A stretch of 64,000 nt of DNA from Multivorans sp965232105 (GTDB taxonomy: Bacteria; Acidobacteriota; Thermoanaerobaculia; Multivoradales; Multivoraceae). The notes under the pieces were generated by a model, which saw only the letters and a list, made by a program, of their open reading frames with translations, had not been told where the DNA came from and ran no database searches. A program made the position numbers and the translations under genes. Location of the stretch: positions 1,550,001-1,614,000 of the forward strand of contig OZ246956.1 in assembly GCA_965232105.1 (NCBI GenBank), in the 5' to 3' direction. How positions within the stretch are numbered: position 1 is the stretch's first letter; every line of letters begins with the position of its first letter. Shown one piece after another: positions 24,072 to 33,080 of this stretch.

Positions 24072-25073
24072 ATGATCGCTGAACCTCCCCTCGCCGCGGC
24101 TTCCGCCGCCCAGTTTTCCGGCCCGCCGATTCCGGCTGGACTCGGCGCGGCTGCCCGGCGTCTGCTGCGGCGGATCGGCAACACGCCGCTGCTCGACCTC
24201 AGCCATGTACTGGGGCCGGCGGCGCGGGCGCTTGGCTCGGAGCTGCTCGCGAAAGCTGAGATGGCGAATCCCGGCGGCTCGGTGAAGGACCGCCCGGCGC
24301 GCCACATGATTCTGGCGGCGCGCGACGCCGGCCTTCTCGAGGAAGGCAAACGAATCCTCGATGCGACCTCCGGCAACACGGGCATCGCTCTGGCGATGAT
24401 CGGAGCGGCGATGGATGTCGGCGTCACCCTGTGCCTGCCGGAGAACGCCTCGATCGAGCGCCGCCGCATTCTGGGGGCGTTCGGAGCCGAACTCGTCCTG
24501 ACCGATCCGATGGAGGGCTCGGACGGCGCGATCCGCGAGGCGCACCGGATGATCGAGGGGTCGCCCGACGACTTCTGCTACGTCGACCAGTACAGCAATC
24601 CGGCCAACTGGCGGGCCCACTTCGAGACGACGGGCCCCGAGATCTGGTTGCAGACGGAGGGCCGGCTGACCCACTTCGTTGCCGGTCTGGGGACCAGCGG
24701 CACCTTCTGCGGCACCGCGAGGTACCTGGCGGAGCGGGCGCCGGAGGTCCAACTCATCTCGATGCAGCCGGACGGACCGTTCCACGGCCTCGAGGGGATG
24801 AAGCACATGCCCAGCGCCCTGGTGCCCGCGATCTACGATCCGGGGATCGCCCACGAGGAGGCTGCCGTGAGCACGGAGGATGCGTACGCCGAGGTCAAGG
24901 CGCTGGCCCGGCGGAGCGGTCTGCTCGTCGGCATCTCGGCCGGGGCCAACGTGGTGGCGGCGCGGCGGATCGCCGAACGGGCGGCCGAGGCCGGCGAGCG
25001 CGCTGTCGTCGTCACCGTCCTCTGCGACGGCGCGGACAAGTACCTGTCCGAGCCGTTCTGGGACGAGGACTGA
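24072..25073 (+). CDS. Cysteine synthase family protein (CysM-like)
   Basis: A PLP enzyme of the cysteine synthase/cystathionine beta-synthase family that makes cysteine from an activated serine and a sulfur donor. The PLP Lys is in NPGGSVKDRPARHM (Lys72), the phosphate loop is TSGNTGIALAMIG, and VAGLGTSGTFCGTARYL, SAGANVVAARR and VVVTVLCDGADKYLSE complete the fold. Together with the next two genes it resembles the mycobacterial cysM-cysO-mec arrangement, where CysM uses a protein-bound thiocarboxylate as sulfur donor. The missing C-terminal regulatory domains also fit CysM rather than CBS. Donor specificity is inferred from context. Confidence 0.8.
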   Translation: MIAEPPLAAASAAQFSGPPIPAGLGAAARRLLRRIGNTPLLDLSHVLGPAARALGSELLAKAEMANPGGSVKDRPARHMILAARDAGLLEEGKRILDATSGNTGIALAMIGAAMDVGVTLCLPENASIERRRILGAFGAELVLTDPMEGSDGAIREAHRMIEGSPDDFCYVDQYSNPANWRAHFETTGPEIWLQTEGRLTHFVAGLGTSGTFCGTARYLAERAPEVQLISMQPDGPFHGLEGMKHMPSALVPAIYDPGIAHEEAAVSTEDAYAEVKALARRSGLLVGISAGANVVAARRIAERAAEAGERAVVVTVLCDGADKYLSEPFWDED

Positions 25074-25117
25074 GCCGCCGGAACCGGCGCTCGCAACGAT
25101 CGCACCGAGATTCGAGA

Positions 25118-25576
25118 ATGATCGAACTGTCACCAGACGACCTGGCCCGCATCCGCGCCCACGGCGAGGCGACCTACCCGGAGGAATGCTGCGGGATCCT
25201 GGTCGGCCGCACGGAGAAGGCCGCGGGCGGCAACGGCGTCGTGCTGGCCCGGGTCGTGCGGCTGGTCGGCGCCGAGAACACGCGGGAGGACGAGAACCGG
25301 CACAACCGCTACCTGATCCCGCCCGAAGTCATCCTGCGGACCGAGCGGGAGGCGAGGGCGGACGGCCTGGACGTGGTCGGCTACTACCACTCCCATCCCG
25401 ACCATCCATCGCGCCCCAGCGACTTCGACCGCGACCACGCCTGGCCGGGCTACAGTTACCTGATCGTCTCCGTGCGCGAGGGCCGCGCGCGGGACGAGCG
25501 GAGCTGGCGGCTCAGCGACGATCGCTCCCGCTTCGACGAAGAACCGATCCAGTGCCCCGAAACGGGTACGCCGTGA
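25118..25576 (+). CDS. JAMM (JAB1/MPN) metalloprotease, Mec-like
   Basis: A 152-residue zinc isopeptidase. YPEECCGILVG holds the catalytic Glu, and YYHSHPDHPSRPSDFD is a complete JAMM motif (His91, His93, Ser101, Asp104). In Mycobacterium the homologue Mec releases cysteine from the C-terminus of the ubiquitin-like CysO. Here it lies between a CysM-like synthase and a CysO-like/E1 fusion, so the same task is likely. Because the ubiquitin-like domain downstream has an internal Gly-Gly, it may also free that domain (inference). Start ATG 25118; 34 nt before the next gene. Confidence 0.85.
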   Translation: MIELSPDDLARIRAHGEATYPEECCGILVGRTEKAAGGNGVVLARVVRLVGAENTREDENRHNRYLIPPEVILRTEREARADGLDVVGYYHSHPDHPSRPSDFDRDHAWPGYSYLIVSVREGRARDERSWRLSDDRSRFDEEPIQCPETGTP

Positions 25577-25610
25577 ACACCTACAAGACCGAGTCTGACG
25601 GAGACCGACG

Positions 25611-27068
25611 ATGACCGTACTCATACAGATCCCCACCCCCCTGCGGGGCTTTGCCGACGAACAGGCCGAGGTGGCGGTCTTCGCCGCCACCGTCGGCGAG
25701 GCGATGGAGCAGCTCGTCACCCGCTACGAAGGGCTGCGCCCCCACCTGTTCGGCGACGACGGCAAGCTGCGCACCTTCGTCAACCTGTTCCTGAACGACG
25801 AGGACGTGCGCTACCTCGAGCGCGAGGCGACGCCGATAAACGGCGACGCGACGCTGGCGATCATCCCGTCGATCGCCGGCGGCACGGTGGCCGAGCCGCC
25901 GGTGGCCGCTCAGGCGCCCGCGACCGAGCTGAGCCCGGAGGAGATCCTCCGCTATAGCCGTCACCTCATCATGCCCGAGGTCGGTTCCGAGGGGCAGTTG
26001 AAGCTCAAGGCGGCCAAGGTGCTGATGATCGGCACCGGCGGCCTCGGTTCGCCGCTCGGGATGTACCTCGCCGCCGCCGGCATCGGTCGCCTCGGCCTGG
26101 TCGACTTCGACATCGTCGACGAGTCGAACCTGCACCGCCAGTTGCTCTACAGCAACGCGGACGTCGGCCGCCCCAAGATCGACGCCGCGGTCGAGCGCCT
26201 GCGCGAGGTGAACCCGCACATCGAACTCGTGCCGCATCCGGTGATGCTCGACTCGAGCAACGCGCTCGAGATCTTCAAGGACTACGACCTCGTCGTCGAC
26301 GGCACGGACAATTTCCCGACCCGCTACCTCGTCAACGACGCCTGCGTCCTGCTCGGCAAGCCGAACGTCTACGGCTCCATCTTCCGCTTCGAGGGCCAGG
26401 TGTCCGTGTTCTGGGGCGCCGAGGGCCCGTGTTACCGCTGCCTGTTCGCCGAGCCGCCGCCGCCCGGACTCGTCCCCTCATGCGCCGAAGGGGGCGTCCT
26501 CGGCGTGTTGCCGGGCATCATCGGCAGCTTGCAGGCGAACGAGGTGATCAAGCTGATCATCGGCCAGGGCGATCCCCTGATCGGCCGTCTCGTCCTCTTC
26601 GATGCCCTGCGGATGAGCTTCCGTGAGCTGAAGCTGCGCAAGAACCCGGACTGCCCCGTCTGCTCCGAGAATCCGACCCAGACCGCACTGATCGACTACG
26701 AGCAGTTCTGCGGCATCCCCGCTGTCGCCGAAGAGCCGGCGCTGAACGAGTTGATCGACGTGACACCGACCCAGGTCCAGTCCTGGATGAACGACGGCCG
26801 CGATTTCAGCATCCTCGACGTCCGCGGCCCCCAGGAGTACGCCATCTGCCGGATCGATGGCTCGACCCTGATCCCGGTCGCCGAACTCGAAGGCCGGCTG
26901 GGCGAACTCGATCCCTCGAAGCTCTGGGTCGTGCACTGCCACCACGGCCCGCGGTCGACGAGGGCCACGAACATCCTCCGCGACCACGGCTTTCCGCAGG
27001 CCTACAACCTGGCCGGCGGGATCGATGCCTGGGCGGAGGAAGTGGATCCGTCGCTGCCGCGGTATTGA
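25611..27068 (+). CDS. Ubiquitin-like sulfur carrier - E1 (MoeB/ThiF) - rhodanese triple fusion
   Basis: A 485-residue protein with three parts. Residues 1-91 are a MoaD/ThiS/CysO-like domain ending in PSIAGG, but the Gly90-Gly91 is followed by TVAEPPVAAQAPA instead of a stop. Residues about 110-365 are an adenylating E1: MIGTGGLGSPLG (141-147 loop), DFDIVDESNLHRQ, VVDGTDNFPTRYLVND, catalytic Cys291 in LVPSCAEGG, and zinc cysteines 274/277 and 348/351. Residues about 380-485 are a rhodanese with active Cys443 in VVHCHHGPRST. It should adenylate the carrier and load sulfur as a thiocarboxylate. The internal Gly-Gly must be exposed by cleavage first; the adjacent JAMM gene is the obvious candidate. 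Confidence 0.92.
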   Translation: MTVLIQIPTPLRGFADEQAEVAVFAATVGEAMEQLVTRYEGLRPHLFGDDGKLRTFVNLFLNDEDVRYLEREATPINGDATLAIIPSIAGGTVAEPPVAAQAPATELSPEEILRYSRHLIMPEVGSEGQLKLKAAKVLMIGTGGLGSPLGMYLAAAGIGRLGLVDFDIVDESNLHRQLLYSNADVGRPKIDAAVERLREVNPHIELVPHPVMLDSSNALEIFKDYDLVVDGTDNFPTRYLVNDACVLLGKPNVYGSIFRFEGQVSVFWGAEGPCYRCLFAEPPPPGLVPSCAEGGVLGVLPGIIGSLQANEVIKLIIGQGDPLIGRLVLFDALRMSFRELKLRKNPDCPVCSENPTQTALIDYEQFCGIPAVAEEPALNELIDVTPTQVQSWMNDGRDFSILDVRGPQEYAICRIDGSTLIPVAELEGRLGELDPSKLWVVHCHHGPRSTRATNILRDHGFPQAYNLAGGIDAWAEEVDPSLPRY

Positions 27069-27113
27069 GGGAGCGAGAGAGACGAAGAGCCCACCCGGCT
27101 CCACGCTCTAGCT

Positions 27114-30020
27114 CTAGCGGGCTCCAACGACGGTTCCGCGTGCATTCCGCTCTACACTTAGGCCGTCAGGAATGCGCTCGGCCAGGGTGGGGACGTGGGT
27201 GATCAGTCCTACCATCCGTTCTCCATCGCGGAGCCGTTCCAGTGCTTCAACGGCCTGATCAAGGCTCTCGGGGTCGAGCATGCCGAAGCCCTCGTCGATG
27301 AACATCGCATCGAGACGAGCGCCCGCTGAGTGTCCTGCGATGTCTGCGATTCCTTGCGCTAGGGCGAGTGCGAGGGCAAGCGAAGCTAGGAACGTCTCGC
27401 CACCAGAAAGAGTTACTACACTTCGGCGTTCGTCTGCGTTGGCGTGGTCCACCACGGTGAAGTTGTTCTTGGATGAAGTGAGACTGTATTGCCCGGCCGA
27501 GATTTTCCTCAGTTCGCTTGAGGCGCGCAGCGCGAGATCCTCTACGCTCTCGTCGAGTAGGAAGCCTATGAATCTGTCGGTCTGTAGTTCGCTTCCGACT
27601 TTCTCATACCGGTACATATGGCCACGTTTCTCCTCGATCTCTGTTTCCATCTTCGCCCTACGCTCGATCCGTCCCTCTAGGATCTCCATGTCCTTTGCGT
27701 GTTGATCGGCGAGCCGACGGGCGTCGTGGGCGACACTCTTGAGGGAAGACGTTGCGGCGACGGCGTCCAAGGACGCTGCGTCGACTCCGGCCGTAGCGGC
27801 GTGGGTTTGAATCGAGGCATCGAGTGTGGCGAGTTCACCCATCAATTCAGCGGCTTGATGGTCGGCGGCTTTGCGTAGGATGCAGGCGTACACTTTGAGT
27901 CTTGTGGTTTCCGCTTCCGGGTCGCCGGAGTCGGTCGGCGCGGGAGGGGCTGTAGCCTTGATATCCAGACGACCGAGTCTTTCGCTGCGCTCCCCCAGCA
28001 GCGTTCGATGGCGGTCACGCTGGCGGGAAAGTGCGGCCGTATCGTCGGTGGCGGCCCTCAGCGCTTCGGCCGCTTTCCGGTGTACTTCTTCGACCGCTTC
28101 GCAACTGGCCTCAGCCGCTCTCCGGGCCTCCGTAGCTGCTTGCAACCGCTGGTACCGCGCCTCGATTGCTTCTTCCAGCGGTTTTGGAAGTGGGTCACCG
28201 AGACCGTCTATCAGCCGCTGACGAGCGGCCTCTTCCCGCTCCCGCGCTAGGCGGCGTGATGTCTCGGCTTCCCGCCGGGTGGCGTCAAGTGCGGCCAGTT
28301 CGGCTTTCGATGTGGCCACTTTGTCCAGAATCGCACTCGCGCGGCTCTTCTCAGCTTCCAAGCGCTTCTTAGCTGTCTTCTCGGCATCGGCAGCATGCGT
28401 TCTTTGGGTCTTGGCGTCGTCAAGTGCGAGCGGGTCTTCCGGCTCCTTCACCTGTTGATCAAGGTCTTTCGCGTCGGCCTCGGCCTTCTCGAGCCGTGCT
28501 CGGCCCGCAGCCAACTCGCTTTCAACAGTAACTACGAGTTCTTGTGCCTCTCGGACCGCGACATCATGTGCTGCGAGTACCGATTCGGTCTCCTCGTCCG
28601 TCGTCGGGAGTTTCTCGATGGACGCGCCGCATACGGGGCACGCGTCGCCGTGACGGAGGTGCGTCCTCAGTTGCGCTGCACGGTGGTCGGTTTCGATGGC
28701 CCGGAGCTCTTCCTCTCGCTGGTCCCGAGTCTTGGCCGCCTCTTGGCATCGGCCTGCGGCTTCCGCTACGTCGTCGCGGAGTGCCTCGACTTCCACCACC
28801 TTCGCCTTGTGAGTCTGGCTTAGCTCGTCGGCTCGCTTCGCGGTCCTAAGTATCTCCTCGGCAGCTCTCCGTGCCTCCGTGGCCGAGTCGTGCTCTTGGG
28901 TCGCCTCCGCCTGGGCGGTGCGTAGGGACTCTTGCTTTGCCTGCAGCTGCTCGGCCCGCGAAGTGGCTTCATTCAGGGCTTCGGCATTGCGTTTGAGTTG
29001 TTCGGACAGACGCTCGATTTCCCGATTCGCCTCCCCAACTGAGTCGGCAGCGGCTTTCAACGTCGCCAATGCAGCTTCCGTCCCCGTCTCCTCGACGGTC
29101 TCGCTCCACGCCTTCCGGGCCTGAAAGCGTGCCTGCTGCTGCTCGGACTGCCTGTGCTGCGAAACCTGGAAAGCAGCTTTGGCCTTCGCGCCACGGTCGA
29201 TCTGTTCCCTTGAGTTGGAGGCTAGTTCCTCAAGTTTCGCCTCCTGAGTGTTGAGGGTTGCGACCAACTCTCGAGTCTCGTCGTGCAGGGCCCGCGTCTT
29301 CTCTCTTGTCGACAGGCTGCTTCGTGCCGCGGCGTACGCTGTCTCCACGGTACCTGCCGTCTTCTCGGCTCGCTTGGCCAGCGCTTGGGCCTCCTCCAGC
29401 GCCTCGCTCGTAGCGTCGCCGTACTCTTGAACGAGCAGACTCTGGTTGGCGCTAGCGGCGGTCCGAAGTTCACTCGCCTTCTGGCGTGCCATCTTTCCAG
29501 CACGCTCGAACCTATCCAAGTCCAGGAGGCGAATGAGGATCTTGCGCCGGACCTTTACATCCCCCTTGAGAAAGGACGCGAAGTCACCCTGGGGCAGTAG
29601 GACGGCCGTTGTGAACGACTGGTAGTCGAGGCCGAGAATCTCGACAACACGGTCGTTCACCGCCTTAACGCCTCCGCGGTTCACTTCAGACACCAAGGCT
29701 TCGCCCTCGAACCGCTCCAAGGTGGCAAACTGCGCACCCTGTTTCCGAATCCTACGGGCCACTCGGTAGCTAGTGTCTGCTACACGGAAATCCAATTGGA
29801 CCCTCGCCTGCGAGGCTCCCAACGAGATCAGTTCCTTCACGTCCTGTTTCCCGCCGCGAGGGACCATCCCATACAGGGCGAGACTGACAGCGTCCAGGAT
29901 GCTCGTCTTGCCGGATCCTGTGGGACCCGTGATAACGAACAGGTCCAAGGTCTCGAAGTCGATCTCTTGTGCCGCCCGGAACGAAGTGAATCCCTCTACG
30001 ATCAAACGGACAGGCCTCAT
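27114..30020 (-). CDS. sbcC: SbcC/Rad50-type ATPase of the SbcCD (Mre11-Rad50) nuclease
   Basis: A 968-residue SMC-like protein that tethers and opens DNA ends for SbcD. The N-terminal ATPase half has FTSFRAAQEIDFETLDLFVITGPTGSGKTSILDAVSLAL with the Walker A loop. Two very long coiled coils flank a zinc hook CPVCG near residue 463. The C-terminal half has VVTLSGGETFLASLALALALA (ABC signature) and LDAMFIDEGFGMLDPESLD (Walker B). The start overlaps sbcD by 4 nt. The gene has a visibly lower GC content than the arg or ileS regions, as do the three genes before it on this strand. Confidence 0.9.
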   Translation of the reverse strand: MRPVRLIVEGFTSFRAAQEIDFETLDLFVITGPTGSGKTSILDAVSLALYGMVPRGGKQDVKELISLGASQARVQLDFRVADTSYRVARRIRKQGAQFATLERFEGEALVSEVNRGGVKAVNDRVVEILGLDYQSFTTAVLLPQGDFASFLKGDVKVRRKILIRLLDLDRFERAGKMARQKASELRTAASANQSLLVQEYGDATSEALEEAQALAKRAEKTAGTVETAYAAARSSLSTREKTRALHDETRELVATLNTQEAKLEELASNSREQIDRGAKAKAAFQVSQHRQSEQQQARFQARKAWSETVEETGTEAALATLKAAADSVGEANREIERLSEQLKRNAEALNEATSRAEQLQAKQESLRTAQAEATQEHDSATEARRAAEEILRTAKRADELSQTHKAKVVEVEALRDDVAEAAGRCQEAAKTRDQREEELRAIETDHRAAQLRTHLRHGDACPVCGASIEKLPTTDEETESVLAAHDVAVREAQELVVTVESELAAGRARLEKAEADAKDLDQQVKEPEDPLALDDAKTQRTHAADAEKTAKKRLEAEKSRASAILDKVATSKAELAALDATRREAETSRRLAREREEAARQRLIDGLGDPLPKPLEEAIEARYQRLQAATEARRAAEASCEAVEEVHRKAAEALRAATDDTAALSRQRDRHRTLLGERSERLGRLDIKATAPPAPTDSGDPEAETTRLKVYACILRKAADHQAAELMGELATLDASIQTHAATAGVDAASLDAVAATSSLKSVAHDARRLADQHAKDMEILEGRIERRAKMETEIEEKRGHMYRYEKVGSELQTDRFIGFLLDESVEDLALRASSELRKISAGQYSLTSSKNNFTVVDHANADERRSVVTLSGGETFLASLALALALAQGIADIAGHSAGARLDAMFIDEGFGMLDPESLDQAVEALERLRDGERMVGLITHVPTLAERIPDGLSVERNARGTVVGAR

Positions 30021-31165
30021 CGTTCGACCTCCACCAGGAGCGACTCGAACAGGTCCAGTTCGTCCTTGTCGGGGTCAGTCCCTTGCTTCTCCCTCAAGTA
30101 ATGAGCGTATTGCTCGCGCGGCGAGAGTCCGCGGATTCTGGTTTCTGTCTGCGCTTCCTCGCGTGGATAGTCCAGCCGCACCTCGAGGGCATTCGGGAGC
30201 AACGCACGCACCTGATCTCCGAGCCCGGGCAAAGGCCCTCCACACTTGAGGTTGACCCGCAAGTAGGCCTCGTCCAACTCCTCCTTCTGGGCCTCGAGTT
30301 CCTCGTAGGTTCCGCTGACCTTGCGCAAGCGACGCCCGCGGGTTATTGGCTCGGCGCGAACGTCTGCGGGTTGCCCTGGAGTGAGTTGGACAATGTTGAC
30401 GGACTTTTGCTGTTCGACCTCCCCGAAATCGAGCTGGAGTGGAGACCCGGAGTAGTACGCCGGACGAGACGCGCCCGCGACCGGCTGCGGACGATGAACG
30501 TGACCGAGGGCCGCGTACTGCACCTCCGGCAACGCTTGCGGCGCAATGGCGTACAGCTGCCCGATCGTCAGACCCCGTTGGCCTTCACCGGGGCTGGAGC
30601 CGGAGACGAAGAGATGACCCGCAAATACGGTGCAGGCGGACGCCTCTAGGGGCTCACACAGCTTCTCGATGAGCAGCTTCATCTCCTCGGCGTAGTTCTG
30701 GAACGGCTCTCCAGGTAGCCCCATGAGTTCGCGGGCCCCCACGAACTGTCGCTCGAGGACCCACGGGAGTACCGCGACGTGAAGTTCCGCGGAGTTGTCG
30801 CGAGACGAGAGACGGACAATGCCGCCTGACTCCGGACGACGCACTTCCGGCACGACCCGGACCATGAAGCGCTTGAGAAGTGGCTCCAGCGCCTTCCAGC
30901 GCCTAGCATGGTCGTGGTTCCCGGGCACAAGGAGTACGGGAATCTCCCGTTGCTCCATTGCCACCAAGGTGTCGTACACGATCTTCTCGGCTGCAGCTGA
31001 GGGGGCTATATGGTCGAAGATGTCTCCGCAGACGAGCACTGCATCCACTGTCTCTCGCTCCGCGATTTCCACGATTTCATTGAGCACGTCCCGTGCTTCG
31101 TCGAGTCGTGAGCGGCGGGCAAGGGTCTTCCCTACATGCCAGTCTGATGTGTGAAGGATCTTCAT
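30017..31165 (-). CDS. sbcD: SbcD/Mre11-type nuclease
   Basis: The 382-residue manganese nuclease of the SbcCD complex, which trims DNA ends and hairpins. Phosphodiesterase motifs are complete: KILHTSDWHVGKTL, VLVCGDIFDHIAPS, LLVPGNHDHARRW, VFAGHLFVSGS and AALGHVHRPQPV. The C-terminal part (LPNALEVRLDYPRE, LFESLLVEVE) includes the SbcC-binding helices. It lies between herA and sbcC; the 115-nt gap from herA contains no gene. The pairing with herA and nurA resembles archaeal DNA-end resection operons. Confidence 0.92.
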   Translation of the reverse strand: MKILHTSDWHVGKTLARRSRLDEARDVLNEIVEIAERETVDAVLVCGDIFDHIAPSAAAEKIVYDTLVAMEQREIPVLLVPGNHDHARRWKALEPLLKRFMVRVVPEVRRPESGGIVRLSSRDNSAELHVAVLPWVLERQFVGARELMGLPGEPFQNYAEEMKLLIEKLCEPLEASACTVFAGHLFVSGSSPGEGQRGLTIGQLYAIAPQALPEVQYAALGHVHRPQPVAGASRPAYYSGSPLQLDFGEVEQQKSVNIVQLTPGQPADVRAEPITRGRRLRKVSGTYEELEAQKEELDEAYLRVNLKCGGPLPGLGDQVRALLPNALEVRLDYPREEAQTETRIRGLSPREQYAHYLREKQGTDPDKDELDLFESLLVEVER

Positions 31166-31280
31166 CGCGGGGGCTTCCTCTGACGTTGAGTGATGGCGAT
31201 GGCTTGTCGTTACAAGTCGCGATTCCGCAGCGACTCGGTCAGGTTCTGGATTACTGACTCGAGACTTCTCTCGATTGGGC

Positions 31281-32990
31281 TTAGGGAGTGGGATGCTCGA
31301 ATCGGGCGAATGGGTCCTGTGTTTCTGACGGCGATTCGGCCTCGCTTGAGCGAGTTGCCCAGGAAGGAAATGGGAAGTTGACTTCGAGTGGCAAGGGCAG
31401 GTGAGGCTGCTGTAGAAGCATCGTTCCTGGCTTTAGCAGTACGGCCCGCTGACGCGCGGTGTCGGTAAGGAATCCGTACTCCGCCCGTGCGGCCTCGGCT
31501 GGATCCAAGCGCCCCACAACGCGGATTGCCGCGTTGGCCACGATGCGACGTTCGACCTCACTGGCGGTTTGTTGGGCCCCGATCAGGATCACACCCAGAC
31601 TCCGTCCCCGCTCGGAGATATCCAGGAGCACTTCCTTGATGGGGGACCAGCCGTCCCGTGGCGCGTACTTGTTCAACTCGTCGAGAACCAGGAAGACCAG
31701 AGGCCGTGCCGTGCCGGTGGCTTCCTTCTGCTCGAAGAGTCGCTTCACGACGACACCGACGACGAACCGCTTCGCTCGGTCGTGTAGGTTGTGGATGTCG
31801 ATGACTGAAACCTGCTTCCCTTCCCAGTCGATGAGGTGCTTTTCAGGGTCGGGCGTCTCGTCGCCTCTGATGAGGTGCCCGCAATGGAATCGTGCGCTTT
31901 GCAGCCGGCGCAGGAAGGCGGTTACTGTCCCCGGGGCCGCGTACCCGGTCCACTTCGAGCCGTCGGTCGATAGCCGGTCCTCGATTAGCTCACAGAGTGC
32001 GGCAAACGATTTAACGTGACGCCAGCCCCCATCGGCGCTGGGGAAGCGCACTGTGGCGGGACTGTCAGCAACGTCCTCCGCCTCCCGCGCGAGGCCCGCT
32101 TCCACGCGGGCGACGAGATCGGCGATCTGGCTTCGTTCATCTCCGGCTTCGGCAAACATGAACCTGAGCAACTCGTTCCGGACAACATCCCGTACGGTCC
32201 AAAAGTACGGCCGAACCCCTTTCTGTCGACTGCCGGTATCCGGCACGGGCTCGCCGCTCTCGCGGCGGGCCGGCGCCCAGATCCCCACCGAACGGAATGG
32301 GCCCGGCTCGAGACCCAACGCTTCGTACCGCTCGCACGCGGAGTCATCGAGGTTGCGATTGGGCTGGTCGAGGAACATGAGGTCTTCTCCTTTGACATTG
32401 AAGACCAGCGCCTTGGTGTTCGCGGCTTCGCGGCCCAGGACATCCGAGTGGAAGAGCGTATAGAGAAGGAAGCTCGCGTACGTGGTCTTCGTCGCTACGC
32501 CGGAGACACCCGAAATGTTGACGTGTGCTCCCCGCTGTCCATCGAGGAAGGAGAGGTCGAGGTACACGGGCAACTGATCCCGGGATTGCCCCGCGATGAG
32601 CGTCTTCTCCATAGCGTCGAAGTGAAGCGCCTCGTCGCGTTGCGCGCCTCGCACACGTGTGACGTGCGCACCCGGTGACGGCGGCACCCAGATCTCCGGC
32701 TCAACTCGGGTGGTAACGACCTGAGCCGAACACGCCACCTGAAGGGGCAACACTCCTTCCTCGGACAAGAAGACATCGCTCTCGAAGCGGCTCCCCTCAT
32801 GCTGCGAGCGGACCATACTCACGACGCCGGAAAGGCGCACCTCGCCGACACTCGGAACGTGGGTCCGGACCAGCAGTACATCGTCGAGTTGAACGTATGC
32901 CTCGGGACGGACCGCGATCCACCACTTGAGCGGCGTCGAGGGTTCGGTGCCCAGTACGACGCCGACGGGTTGGCTCTTTTGTGCAGACAT
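31281..32990 (-). CDS. herA: HerA-type hexameric DNA-pumping ATPase
   Basis: A FtsK-HerA superfamily ATPase that works with NurA to resect or move along DNA. The N-terminal HAS-barrel (PVGVVLGTEPSTPLKWWIAV, AYVQLDDVLLVRT) starts just after ATG 32990, which has AAAGGCGG about 10 nt upstream; a start at 33077 also exists but adds non-homologous residues. Walker A is the variant VNISGVSGVATKTTYASFLL, Walker B is LVFLVLDELNKYAP, and GAQQTASEVERRIVANAAI is the sensor region with the arginine-finger area. About 569 residues, complete. nurA lies immediately upstream on the same strand. Confidence 0.85.
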   Translation of the reverse strand: MSAQKSQPVGVVLGTEPSTPLKWWIAVRPEAYVQLDDVLLVRTHVPSVGEVRLSGVVSMVRSQHEGSRFESDVFLSEEGVLPLQVACSAQVVTTRVEPEIWVPPSPGAHVTRVRGAQRDEALHFDAMEKTLIAGQSRDQLPVYLDLSFLDGQRGAHVNISGVSGVATKTTYASFLLYTLFHSDVLGREAANTKALVFNVKGEDLMFLDQPNRNLDDSACERYEALGLEPGPFRSVGIWAPARRESGEPVPDTGSRQKGVRPYFWTVRDVVRNELLRFMFAEAGDERSQIADLVARVEAGLAREAEDVADSPATVRFPSADGGWRHVKSFAALCELIEDRLSTDGSKWTGYAAPGTVTAFLRRLQSARFHCGHLIRGDETPDPEKHLIDWEGKQVSVIDIHNLHDRAKRFVVGVVVKRLFEQKEATGTARPLVFLVLDELNKYAPRDGWSPIKEVLLDISERGRSLGVILIGAQQTASEVERRIVANAAIRVVGRLDPAEAARAEYGFLTDTARQRAVLLKPGTMLLQQPHLPLPLEVNFPFPSWATRSSEAESPSETQDPFARFEHPTP

Positions 32991-33080
32991 GTTTCTGAGG
33001 CCGCCTTTCTGTGACTCGGTCGTAGATGCACGCCAACTCTCACCTCCCAGCTTCGGGAGGCACTCGCTGACATCCAAAGG

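Noticed and set aside
25881..25940. Intein or separate genes at the Gly-Gly of the carrier-E1 fusion
   Set aside because: No intein motifs and no stop or start with a ribosome binding site occur after the Gly-Gly; the linker is short and in frame.
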